Origin: Salvator merianae
Lineage: Eukaryota > Chordata > Lepidosauria > Squamata > Teiidae
Assembly: GCA_003586115.2 (NCBI GenBank)
Contig: QVOM02000116.1
Coordinates: 45,021,024-45,085,023, forward strand
Direction: 5' to 3'
Length of the DNA stretch: 64,000 nt
Below, in pieces: positions 12,024 to 22,779 of this stretch. How positions within the stretch are numbered: position 1 is the stretch's first letter; the number at the start of each line of letters is the position of its first letter. Position numbers and translations under genes: made by a program. The notes beneath the pieces were generated by a model. That model did not search any database and was not told where the DNA came from. It saw only the letters and a program-made list of their open reading frames with translations.

Positions 12024-12380
12024 TAGGGATGTGCACAGGTCTAACTTGGCTGGTTCAGTTTGTATCAACTCAAATCAGCTGCCAGCTGGTTTGGCAAACT
12101 TGTTCCCGCAATGTCGATCCTCTCATTGTGTCCCTGTCCTCCTCCATTCTCTCTTCATGCATATGGTCACCCTACTGTTGTATCTGTGGACTCTTTGCCT
12201 TCTCCCCTCGCACCCATACCTCAACTTCCTGCCGGCCCTCACCAGGTCAGTGCCACCGTCTATGCAGTTCCTGCAAAGGCTGTTTGGTGTCCTTTCTTGG
12301 CCTACTGTGCCTTCTATATATGTTTACATTGTGAGTTTGACGTTAATAGAGACAAAAAATAAATCAATCTGTAAAATAGC
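12024..12380 (+). mobile_element. hAT-type element fragment with one clear terminus
   Basis: TAGGGATGTGCACAGG at 12,024 is the same terminal sequence as the MITEs at 9.9 and 22.4 kb. The interior is different: CCAGCTGGTTTGGC, then a C-rich strip with CTCCCCTCGCACCCATACCTC. The interior resembles sequence at 40,080-40,250. I found no matching right terminus. The three overlapping ORFs of 100-129 codons look like chance reading of this repeat. Confidence 0.5.
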
Positions 12381-12780
12381 TTAAAGAAAATCCAGCATTT
12401 GAGAACAGGTAAATTAGAGTTGCTCAGCATAATCAAGAATGTTGGATTTTGATAGCACCTGGCTTTTATACCTAAGTAAAGGATCTCTCATCTTTGCTTT
12501 TGAGATTAGGGCCACGCTTACACCTCAAGTAAATAGTCCGTTACAGGGCGCAAGGGAAACATAGTAAGGTTTTTGTTAGATCACACCCATTCCGATTTAC
12601 TGCTTCCAGGGATCATTTTTGTTTGTCCCATTTTTCAGGATCCAAGTGACAAAGTACTTTTCTCCTCTCCATCTCTCTGCCTGTGATTGGTTGTGTTTCT
12701 GTTAATCATTTTTTGATTTATCAGGGGAGGATACATTCACCTCCCTCTGTCCCCACCCCTACCTATTCTCCATCTTTTAT

Positions 12781-12794
12781 CTCTCTCTCTCTCT

Positions 12795-12827
<33 letters not shown>
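12781..12827. repeat. Compound microsatellite (CT)n(CA)n
   Basis: A run of CT dinucleotides, a short CATATA bridge, then an uninterrupted CA run. Confidence 0.95.
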
Positions 12828-12944
12828 GGCAAGGAATTTACTGAAAGCTTCATAGCCTGGCTTTCAGGTTTCATTTTATTCACTATTGTTTGTTTTGAGT
12901 GACTAATCAAGGGATACAAGGTCTTTTCTCTGATGGCCCCTGAA

Positions 12945-13030
12945 TACTGAATTTATTTATTTATTATTTGCATTTTTATCCTGTCCTATACCCGAAGGTC
13001 TCAGGGTGGGTTACAACATTAAAAATCGAT
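12945..13030 (-). repeat. L2-like 3' tail, reversed
   Basis: GAATTTATTTATTTATTATT leads into CCCGAAGGTCTCAGGGTGGG and TTACAACAT, the reverse of the 'ATGTTGTAACCCACCCTGAG' tail of L2-type retroelements. Confidence 0.6.
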
Positions 13031-14235
13031 ATAAAATGAACATACTAAAACAATAACAGTGTTTGAAAATGGGCAGTTTCTGAGAATGGTTCCATCACTG
13101 GATGCTCGTTAAGAACAACTAAGACATTTATTTTAACAGGCAGTTTGTGGTTGTGTTAATCACTATTTATTCAGTGTTCCTGATGTAGTTATTTTCAGAC
13201 ATTGCTTCTTAGTTTAACTCTATTTTATTTTAAGTTATTTTGATGACTGCTGAAAGAAAAGAAAGTTTAAAACAATCCTTTATAAATAAATAAGCATAAT
13301 TGCTGGGTCTTTTTTCTGGAAACTCAGCCACTGATATTCTTCATTCTGAACTGTGCTATTTCATGTTCACATCATCCTTATACTCCAATTAAAAGAGGGC
13401 AGAAGGAGAGTGTGTTTTGCCCCCATATTTAATTGTGTGCTCTCTTACTGTACTGATTTCCTTTACAAACATCAGCAGTCAGCATTCATGGATGAGTCAC
13501 TTTAGAGTACAGTATTTAACTCAAAACTGCTTATTCTTCTGATTCAATTGGGGATTGTCAGAGAGGTCTATGATTTCAGCTGCACCAGACATGGATATCT
13601 GCATGTCATAATGGATAAAAGAAAAACTCAACCATAAGAAAAGGTCACACATCTGGTTAATAATGAGCTATGGTTTTTTTTTTTATTAAAAATGAACGGT
13701 TGTGAATGAATTCAAATCTCTAGAGTCTAACTACTGCCTCTCCCCAAACACTGAGTTTATAGGTAGGAACTCAAGTTTATGATCTCAGCTTGTTAATTTA
13801 AAAACCTTTTAAAAAGGAAAAACATGTAGAATTATATTCTCAAGAAGATGGAGGGCAGCTGGAAAGTGGGCAGCATGTCTCAGCCAGGCAAATGAGGACC
13901 CTACGTTTAATCTGTTTTCAGACCATCCTCTGATCTCAGGGATCACACACCAAAATGCATTTTCATTTCTTCTCTGAACAATCCCCCCCTCAATCTGAAC
14001 TATCCTGTATTTAGATTACCCCAGCACTGAGACGGTTTCAATACAAGAACACAACTTGGTGTGCCTTCTTCCCTCCAAAGTCGGATTCCTCCTGAGCATT
14101 GGATTAGGGGAGGCCACATAGTGCTCAGCACATGCTTGGAGATCCGTCAGCTATGCTCACAGAGCAAGGTGCAAGCAGGTGCAGGACCCTGTTGGCAGTC
14201 CAGGTGAAGGACTGCCGCTCTCTGCCCCCTCATCT
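13031..14235. other. Intergenic, no gene recognised
   Basis: AT-rich, no exon and no named repeat. Confidence 0.4.
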
Positions 14236-14238
14236 ACA

Positions 14239-14490
14239 ATGTGGAGGGCAGCTTGTGGGCTCTGGTGCCCAGGGCCAGAGGGGGCGACTCAGGCTGGCTT
14301 GCCCAGTGCAGCCTCCTCCACCCACTGCTGGCCACAATCTGGCTGCACTCCCCTGGAGCCACATCACCATACCCCAGAAGGGCATGCTGTTGCACTCAGC
14401 TGCAACATGGAGGGCAGCCTGCAGGCTCTGGCACCTGGAGTTGCCCACTGCTGGCTACAATCTGGCTGTGCCGCCTCCCAGAACTGCCTT
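14239..14490 (+). repeat. Degenerate direct duplication, GC-rich
   Basis: TGGAGGGCAGCTTGTGGGCT (from 14,242) recurs as TGGAGGGCAGCCTGCAGGCT (from 14,408). CCCACTGCTGGCCACAATCT (14,321) recurs as CCCACTGCTGGCTACAATCT (14,444). The spacing is 166 bases for the first pair and 123 for the second, so the second unit has lost about 43 bases. It is much richer in GC than its surroundings. The long ORFs in it (up to 127 codons) follow from the composition. Confidence 0.75.
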
Positions 14491-14499
14491 GCCTCACCA

Positions 14500-15714
14500 C
14501 TCCCATCCTGAGTGAGTATTTTGGGTGTCAACAGACCAAAAATGGAGAAAGTTCCCATTTCAGTCCTCGAACAGACTAACATGTTGTGGTGTGACCAGGC
14601 CCTGTGGTTCTTCTTTGTCTTCTTTCTACTCTTCTACTCCAAATTGAAATCAACTGATTTGTTTTATGCAGCCAGCAAATGCCACAGCCAAAACTGACAT
14701 GGCATTGTTGTTTCTTCTCCTTCTCCTAGTGTTTATATGTATACATAAAAATGTATAAAACAGAGATTCCAAAACCAAATGTAGTTAACAAAATTCACTT
14801 CCCAACTTTCATTGAGAAGAATTTTACTAAAACCCAAATGAGGGATATGATTATCTTGCAGCTTGGGAATCCTATCAGTCAATAGTTGCCAGACAAACTC
14901 CAGACTGAATTACGCCAGCCCTGAAGTGTTAAGTGTTCTGAGCTTTCCCCATGTATTCTGTTTCTCCTCTTCTTCTTTCTCCTGCAACTGACCCAGTCCT
15001 TGTTTTGGGCTTCTTGCTTCTGACTGCTGCTTGTTCCCACCAGGACAATGCAGCAGCTGAAACTGCAGATCCTTCTCCAGTGATATTGCACCAAAGGGTG
15101 GCACAATTGATCCCCCAGCAATCTACTCCTAAGAGCCACCGTGGACACCAAGGTGGCACCAAGGAGAAGAAAACCCTGCGTGTTTTCTCCACCCAGGTTC
15201 TTTCATCTAACTATAGATGCAGCCTCTGTCACACTCTAGCAGAGGCACTACCTCTCGTTTTGGAGCTGTGTTATTATATAGTGGCTACCCCCTTCTAGAT
15301 CTCTGTTTTCCCCTAGGCACTGAATGCAGGAAGGGGGCTCAGAAACTTTGCAGGGACAAGGAGAACAAAATGGTACCATCTTAGCAACTTCCAGCTGGTT
15401 CTGTCTCCTCCATGAACAGACTAGAGACGGTTTTAAAAACCTCTTCCTTTTCTGTCATGCTCTCCCATGAGCTATAGAAGAAGGCTGTTTGTTGCGTATA
15501 AGCAGAAAACAATGGTTCCACTGCCACAGGAAAGGAGGTACACCAGTCTTCGATTCCTATCCAGGGACAGATGACACAGTAGTTATTAAAAGCATGAGGC
15601 ATAATAAGTTGGAAGGCTCCAGATCGTATGACATGCCATGAAATTAATGGCTGGCTGGTTTTCATTTGTCATGCTCACCACTCCCATCTGCAACATGGGG
15701 ATATAATACTTATT
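14500..15714. other. Intergenic, no gene recognised
   Basis: ORFs of 87-115 codons occur on both strands around 14,880-15,300, but none resembles a family I know and none has a splice-framed boundary. Confidence 0.4.
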
Positions 15715-15785
15715 TTTACTTTCTTATTATTTATTTAAAACATTTCTATACCACTTCCCATAAAACTCTCAAAATAGTATACATT
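15715..15785 (-). repeat. Retroelement 3' tail, reversed
   Basis: TTTCTTATTATTTATTTAAAAC followed by ATACCACTTCCCATAAAACT is a decayed reversed L2-like tail. Confidence 0.4.
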
Positions 15786-16089
15786 TGTATTCCACACCAC
15801 ATGGCTCCAAGTATTCATCCAGGCTAATTTCTACTATCAATATGCATTATGGGAACTGTAGTCCAAAAGAAAAACAACTTTTTCCAAACTCTGATTATGC
15901 ATTAACTAGATTCAGCTGTTTTAAACTTGAACAAAGGTGGTCTTCTATGAATTTACTGAATTGCCTTCAGAGACAGAATCCTAACCAACCAACAATCATA
16001 TACAAATATATCTGTAGTTATAAAAATGAAACACTTGAATGTACATAAACAATGTTAAACACATGAGGCTACTATTCACTTATTCACAC

Positions 16090-16285
16090 AGAGGTCATTG
16101 ATAGCTCAAATCCAAAGGGCACTGATTGTTCAAATCAACTGCAGGTTTTTTGAAGTTCCATTAGGATACAGTAATTTAAAAATTGCCAAATGTGTTTCAG
16201 CTGGTAGGGCAAGGTCTTCTTCAGTGGTTCACCTTCATAAATCAGGACATCTCATTTCACATATTAGAAGCCACGTGAGAACAGC
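16090..16285 (-). mobile_element. Possible Penelope-like or related retroelement terminus
   Basis: Read on the minus strand the sequence contains GTGAACCACTGAAGAAGACC then TTGCCCTACCAGCTGAAACA. A 'GAAGACC...GCTGAAAC' string is common in termini of Penelope-like elements, where it forms part of a ribozyme-like fold. The match is short and decayed, so this is a weak call. Confidence 0.25.
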
Positions 16286-17844
16286 CATTGGTGTACGTGT
16301 AACATACATATCAGCATATCGTCTATTTTCTCTAAAAGACTTTCAGAGCAGTTTACAAACTGTTACAATCAAAGACAGTAGTTGTGACATATAAGGAGAG
16401 GCTCATAGAGAGGGAAAGTGTACTACACAGACCCTTAGTTCGTATTAAGGATCCATGGAGAAAGGCCCTTGGTTTCATGCACCCCTGCTTTTCGTCCATA
16501 ACCTGACAGACTGTTGAGAGCTATGGTCCTAAGACAAGGAATGCAGTTGTATAAAACTTTAAACTTGCCAGAGGCGTACTACAAAAAATGCAGTAATATA
16601 TAACATATTAATAAAGCATTCCCACTCTCAATTTCCTTTGATAATTCAGTTATTATTAATCAGCTACACTTTTTTAAAATAAAAAAAATCCTTCAACAAC
16701 TTCCAAGGTATTTTTCTTAGGACAGACTTAAGATTATGTTCTTCAGTGTCATTTGCTTCAATGGGAGGATTGGAAAGTAAATAAGGTAAAAAAAATCCCA
16801 ATAAAATGTGTAATTAGTAATAGCGTCTCTATCCTGAGTGCTAGAACTATTTTCTTTCTTAATATACAGGATGCAGTCTACTAAATAACTAGGACAGGCT
16901 TATAAAATGAAACTCATTCAGACTCCTGTTGTGAGTAACAAGCTCTTCCAGGTAACTAGAGCAAGAAGCTTTAAAAATGATTTTTTTTTCCCGTTCTTCT
17001 CACAAAATTAACTCACTAATATGTAAGACTAATAAAACATTTTGTGGACTAGGAACATTTTCTTTCTTTTTTTTTTAAGATAGGCTTTATGGGAGGAAAT
17101 ATATGCAGAAATTTTCCCTTCTAACAAACAATATATGATTTTTAAAAAAGTCCATATTATCATATAGATGTAAGCTGCTCTGTTCACTTCTGGTAAGCCA
17201 CTTTGTCTCTTTTTGTAGAACAATTCTGGGTTACATATAAATGTCTACATTTCTAGCTTGCATATAATTGTTTGTCCACATGAAACAATCTTTAAAACAT
17301 TAATTGCATGCAGTTAATAGCAGGATTTAACTATTATCACTCTGGTAAAGGGGAGTAAACACTTCTATAAGTAGTTGAAACCTGGAAATGCACAATAGCA
17401 TGTGCTTTTATTTGGATCTCAGGTGCTAAAACAGTTTTTCTAGTATCTGTATGAGAAGGGGTAGTTTGTGTGGCTGAAAAATCCACTGTATCTGATCCTC
17501 CATTTTCCACAGACCTCAGTATGATTGATATTGGGAAAGGAAAACGTAACTAAATGGAATACTATAGGAAATAATTTAAATAAATAAGTTAAACTGCTTC
17601 CTCCACTCTACCCTCCTAAGCTTTGTACACACTGGCCTAACATATATTCGGTTAAAGCTTAACTACAGCAGTGTGCTTCCCCTTTGCTGAATGTCTGAGG
17701 TGAAAACTGAGGTCATTTGCCATGCACTACAACCAATATGAATAATCACTTATTTATTATTTTCAAAACCAGCTTCACTTCCACCCACCCCCACAGGTTT
17801 CTTGGATCCTAAACATCTTCCTTTTCATGCCTATGACACCAATA
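16286..17844. other. Intergenic, no gene recognised
   Basis: Strongly AT-rich; short ORFs only; nothing identified. Confidence 0.4.
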
Positions 17845-18160
17845 GTGTATAAGAACATAAGAGAACATTAGAGAAGAGAACCCCTGCTGGATTAGGCCAC
17901 AGCCCATCTAGTCCAGCATCCTGTCTCACACGGTGGTCCACCAATTACTTCTGGGAAATCTCAAGCAGAAGATGAAGGCAAAACTTTCACCTGCTCTCAG
18001 CTCTCAGAAAATGGCCTTTAGAACTGCATGCTGCCGGTCTCTCCAACCTGGAGGTGGTACCCAGGATCACTTCTAATAGTCATTGATACACCTGTACTCC
18101 ATTTGTCTAACCCTTTCTTAAAGCCATTGAGGCTAGTTGTTCTTTTATTGCATATTGTTT
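17845..18160 (-). mobile_element. CR1 LINE 3' end, reversed
   Basis: TAAGAACATAAGAG starts the reversed CR1 terminus, followed by GCCCATCTAGTCCAGCATCC, CTGTCTCACACGGTGG, AAATGGCCTTTAGAA and CCAACCTGGAGGTGG. This is the mirror of the 6.1-kb copy. Confidence 0.85.
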
Positions 18161-18169
18161 GTATGCAAA

Positions 18170-18305
18170 GGACTATGCAACTGCCTCACTGTTTTAAAAT
18201 CTGTTTTATATATTGCTTTTATGATTTCACTGAGTTTTTAAATAGATCATTCGCTGTCTCACAAGCCCTCAGGCTGAAGGGCAGGATATAAATAAAGAAA
18301 AAATA
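18170..18305 (+). repeat. L2-like 3' tail
   Basis: Ends AGCCCTCAGGCTGAAGGGCA followed by GGATATAAATAAAG, an L2-type 3' terminus in plus orientation, abutting the reversed CR1. Confidence 0.55.
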
Positions 18306-18659
18306 TACACAAATAGCAGTGAGGTGCACAATTCAATCTTATGCATGCTTATTCAGAAGTAATAGCAATTAATATAAATAGAGGTTTCGCCTAAATAAGC
18401 ACATACAGGACAGCAGGCAGGTTTGGCTTGTAGGACCTCTGCGTTTGGCTCTAAACCAAATGTAGTCAGAGAGAGGCTCTTCCACATGGAGCACAGAAGG
18501 AAGCTGGCTCCTTGGGAAAGCCAGTCTTGGGCACTTCAGCCTCCCAAACTATCAAAGTAGCCAAGGACAGCACTTTAATTCCATTTCACGGCCTTTTGTG
18601 ACTGTGGGCTATGCTCTGGCCAAAATATGTGGCTATCAGTTCCGCCAGATAAATGGCTG

Positions 18660-18865
18660 CTAGTGGTGGCGGCGGTTATTATTGGGCACCACCAAGTCAT
18701 GGCTGACTCCTGGTTGACCACATGAGCATCACCCTGCAGTTTTCTTGGCAGTTATCCAGAAGTCGTTTGTAATTGCCTTCTTCTGGGGAGAGACTGGGGA
18801 TTTAACTGGTGCTTCTCTGCTTCCCAGGCAGTTTGCTCTACCGCTAAGCTAAGCCATATTGCCTT
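18660..18865 (-). mobile_element. tRNA-derived SINE, reversed
   Basis: Contains CATGGCTGACTCCTGGTTGA, CTTCTGGGGAGAGACTGGGG and a reversed B-box region ending in CCGCTAAGCTAAGCC. The same layout recurs at 24,965-25,160 and 51,195-51,390, so this is one SINE family with three copies here, all on the minus strand. Confidence 0.75.
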
Positions 18866-18974
18866 TAATAGGGGACACTGAGAGGGGAAATATTACCCTC
18901 CTGTCAGGACCTACTTCTGAGCAGGAGCAAAGGGCTTTGGGGCAGGAAATGTCTGTCTGCCCCATCTTCAGTTA

Positions 18975-18986
18975 CCCCCCCCCCCC
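18975..18986. repeat. Poly-C tract
   Basis: A 12-base uninterrupted C run, which may be of uncertain length in an assembly. Confidence 0.9.
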
Positions 18987-19294
18987 AGCTAGCCTGAGGT
19001 CTTAGTGTAGAAACTAAAGCAGTTGCTTAACTCTCATCAGTACAACTTTACACCCAAGAAGAGTGAAACTCTGGAAAATATGAGTATGTTGGATAATTTT
19101 ATAAACTTATGATACCTCTCAGAGCAAACTTCCTGTAGAAATCAGGCCAATAACGTCTATGGTTGGGCTACAGAGACTGATAACAAGCAGAATACAAAAC
19201 CAAACCTCTACTGTCCACAGATTGAGGGTTAAAAAATTAAAATGTACCTGAGCCTGAGTGTACATTATTCACTGACATGATGTTTAATGGCACA

Positions 19295-19440
19295 GGTATT
19301 TATTTATTTGTGACATTTGTATCTCACCTTTCTTCCAAAACACTCAGTTTCCTCTCCTTCACTTTATCATCACACCAGCCCTGTGAGGTAGGTCAGTCTC
19401 AGAAGCAGTGAGTGGCCCAAGACCACTCAGTGATCTTTTA
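19295..19440 (-). mobile_element. MIR-like SINE, reversed
   Basis: TATTTATTTATTTGTGACATTT, then CAGCCCTGTGAGGTAGGTCA and GTGGCCCAAGACCACTCAGT. The last two blocks are the conserved core of MIR/CORE-type SINEs read in reverse. Confidence 0.65.
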
Positions 19441-19445
19441 TGGCT

Positions 19446-19755
19446 AAGGGTGCCTCCAGGTGTGGGTAAAAACCCACAATTCTCCCAGGATTATACTGGG
19501 AATGTCACACATATCTGTGGCATTCCCAATATAATTCCACAATATTGATCTGATATCCCGAAACACTGGTATTACAGGAAATCCGACAGCACCAGGTTAC
19601 TTGCAATATTGGATTGTTACTTTGCAAGAAAAACACAAAGGGAAGCAGGCAGGTATTTTGCAACAGGTGCAGTAATGCAAAGAGCAGGCAAAGCAAGCAA
19701 TCGGGATTGCCTTCTGCCAAAATTTCCTCTTGTTATCTGGATGCAACCTGAGTCA
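19446..19755 (+). mobile_element. Non-autonomous DNA element, copy 2 of the 1.0-kb family
   Basis: The left end AGGGTGCCTCCAGGTGTGGG and the right end TATCTGGATGCAACCTG are imperfect inverted repeats. The first half is collinear with 1,030-1,260: TTCTCCCAGGATTATACTGG, then ATATCTGTGGCATTCCCAAT, then a GGTATTACAGGAAATCC block. No transposase. The target duplication is not clear. Confidence 0.6.
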
Positions 19756-20589
19756 ATACTTTGTCCAGGTCATAATCCAGCACCCAGTTTTTACACTCCA
19801 CTGGCTTTTTTATGTATAAAAGCCAGATTCACCTACAAATGCCATCCCTTAGAAGTTCCAAGATGTAGTGTTAATCTGTCACTTCCTTATGTTCATTCCA
19901 TCTTCCAGTCACAAGATCTGGAACTTCCATTTTTATGCTGAGGAGAATAATAATTTCCCATTTGCACAACTGATATGCATTTTTTAAAAGTCATCTTCAT
20001 GCCACAAGCCTGTCCTTGTTTATCCAAAATAACCTCAGTTTATTTAAAGGGATTTACTCCTAGAACTAAAGGTTTTATTCAATGACAAGAGCTGAAAAAA
20101 CTCAGTTGCTTTATTTCCCTGTAACAGTGCACCATAAATACAAGAACGTTCTTCCTAAAATCTAGGTAGACAACTTCCAGTCTGCCTTGAACATAGTTGC
20201 TACAATATGTTCTCTGCAACCCCTCTAAAGTGTGGCCTCCAAGTTGAGAACAAAGTTCATCATGCCATAGCCCAACCAGTGCAATGCACTGATTTACTTC
20301 TGTCTGTTGATCCAATATCTTAAAGAACAACCATGCTTCCCACTGAGAAGCTAAGACACTGAATAAGATATTACATAATGGAACAAAAATCAGGAAAGTG
20401 ATGTATTGAATAAACCCCATCCATATACAATTCCAACATTTTCTTTCTTGTTGGCCTGACATTAGTAACATAGTGACAGCAATTTTGTATCCTTTAATAG
20501 TTCTAATATAGACAGAACTTTGCTGTCTGCAAGCCTTTCAACTCTGCTTGGTGTTGCTTTGAGACCATGGTTCCAGCTGTATATCTGCT
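19756..20589. other. Intergenic, no gene recognised
   Basis: ORFs of 110 and 130 codons on opposite strands lack similarity or splice context. Confidence 0.35.
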
Positions 20590-20790
20590 TATTCATGGCG
20601 TTTATAACCCACTTATTTTCCGAAGAGCCCAAGGAGATACACACTGCTCTTCACCTCCTCATTTTATCCCCACAACCATCCTGTGTCTGGCCCAATGCCA
20701 CTAAGTGATTCTCATGCTATAGTGGAGATTTGAACCCAGGGACTCGTAGGTTCTAGCCACTGACTCTCAATGTGTTACAGTAGCAAAAGT
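20590..20790 (-). mobile_element. MIR-like SINE, reversed
   Basis: TTTATAACCCACTTATTTTC, CACAACCATCCTGTGTCTGG and GATTTGAACCCAGGGACTC match the reversed core and tRNA-like head of a MIR/CORE-type SINE; TTTGAACCC is part of the reversed B-box region. Confidence 0.55.
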
Positions 20791-22358
20791 GGGAGCCTAA
20801 GTTGGGAAACTGGAACAGCTTGGCATGTCTTAAAAGAACCAAACTGGAGCCATTTGGCTCTCCAGTCTCCACTTTGTGACCCATGCAATCATAGCAGTAG
20901 CAGAAGTTCAAAATCCAGATTTGAGAGGTCAACACCCTTAGGTCTAATTAAAATAATTAGCCACTTGTGGATGACTCTGATCAAGGAGTAATGACTGGAT
21001 CAGAGATGGACACCCAGAACTCTGTTTTCTCTACATTTATAGAGAAGATAATATAAAATGAAAATCTCTCATCAAATTCATGTTACTAGCAGGTAGATCA
21101 ACAATAGCACAGCATTGGAAAGATTCTTCTAAATTAAATAGTTATGGTATCAAAAGCTCTGAGACATTGCCCCAGAAGAATTGATTGGAGTGGTTCTTTA
21201 AAAACATGCAATTCAAAGTTATTAAAAAGCCTGGTAATCTCTTCTGGAATGACAAACAAGATGGGATATTGAAAACTTACCTGCAAATTTTTTTGTGTCT
21301 AATTGGTTCATAAAATATGTCTCAAGGCAAATCTAATGCATGCAACTTTAGAGATCTTGATAGAAATATAATATAGATTATGATGATAAATTTACTTCTC
21401 TTGCTCATTCACTTTTCTGTTCTATGATTGAATGCTTGTATCCTGACACTGTATTGGTCTTGTTTCTGGTTTAGATATGTTTCAGTATTGCTTATTTGTT
21501 GAAATAGTTAGTGGAATTGTTAATACAATTATCTTAATTTTTTTAAAAGTAGAATTACAAAAGAAAAAAAGTCAGAGGTGGAATTAGTAGCAACAATGGC
21601 AGCCCAACGTGTAAATAAGCCTTTTGTTATTCTGTTTGTCCTTGCACCTGACACAATTTCCAGCCTATCATGCCAATCTAGCATATTCCCACAAGGCCTT
21701 GGCTGCCTCCAGACAGCAAGAGGAAAATGCTGGATTTTGTTTAGAAGCCTGCAAGCGCTGTCCCCATGCTTGCATAGTGGGCATTTTTCACCTAGTTTCT
21801 TGCCCCCATGCTTGCGTGGTGGGCATTTTCAACAAGATGGATCCCAGATGGAGTGTTTGAGGAGGAGGCAGGATCTCCCTTAAACCACATCAGCATGCAG
21901 AAGGGAGGCCCTGGTCTGCTTCCTGGTCTGGCCTACTGGCAAGTGCAGAAACATCCTTGGTCTGTAGCTCTGTTGATCTGGGGAATCCAGGTGTCCTTGA
22001 GGCACCAGCTGCTGTCTCTGTGGGCTTGCAGTGCTTGGTTTCCACTTCTGGGAGTGAGTGGTCCTATAGCAGTGAGTTGCCCTGAGCCATTAGCCTCTGC
22101 AGAGTCTGAGGATCTATGCTTGAAGGTTGGATCCAGGTGGATCTTCTGGATGCCAGAAAGATTCTTCATCTTTAGGCCTTTGACCAAGAGTCAGCTTGTG
22201 CTGTTCCATGCACCCTGGAATTCATGGCAAAAATATCCCACTTCTGTTCACTTGATCGTAAGCCCCATTCTCTAACGACTCTCCTCCAACAGTGAGCAGT
22301 TAGATGCCTAAGGGCACTTTCTCTTAGGGTCAGTGGGTGGTTTTACCCATTTTTAAAA
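20791..22358. other. Intergenic, no gene recognised
   Basis: Includes a 155-codon plus-strand ORF (21,808-22,275) with no family similarity and no exon boundaries. CCATGCTTGCRTRGTGGGCA occurs twice, at 21,762 and 21,806, as a short direct duplication. Confidence 0.4.
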
Positions 22359-22366
22359 CTGTTTAG

Positions 22367-22711
22367 TAGAGACACACACAAACAAAATTCACATTTTCGA
22401 TTCAATGTCAAAGCAAAAACCCCTATTGTCACTTCATCAGTGAATCACAACATCGAAAAAGCAGTTTTCTACATTTGATTTTGCATTTTTTGGTGATATT
22501 TTCCCCAATGAAAATGCCCTTTCATGGGTTAAAATACAGCAAAAATGCAAATCTTTGATCAAATATTTCGCTTTCACGAGGGGAGAGACTAGTTTGTTTC
22601 GATCGAACTCTGAAAATGCAAAAAACTGCATTTTCGATTCAATTCAAATATCTGTGAATGTGAAATATTCAATCAAATTCACAAATGTAAATCAAATTTT
22701 GCACATCCCTA
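22367..22711. mobile_element. hAT-type MITE, 345 bp, second copy
   Basis: The left terminus is TAGAGACACACACAAAC and the right terminus is TTTTGCACATCCCTA. Flanks CTGTTTAG (22,359-22,366) and CTGTTTAT (22,712-22,719) match at 7 of 8 positions. The interior has the same AT-rich palindromic blocks as the 9.9-kb copy (CATTTTCGATTCAA at both ends, CCCCAATGAAAATG in the middle). Confidence 0.8.
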
Positions 22712-22779
22712 CTGTTTATCTATTTAATTTTTTTCAACTTTTTTTTCTGGCAGGAATTGCATTATAGGCTTTATATAGA

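Noticed and set aside
12029..12384. Three overlapping plus-strand ORFs of 100-129 codons
   Set aside because: They read through a hAT-type element fragment and share the same DNA in three frames; none resembles a protein.
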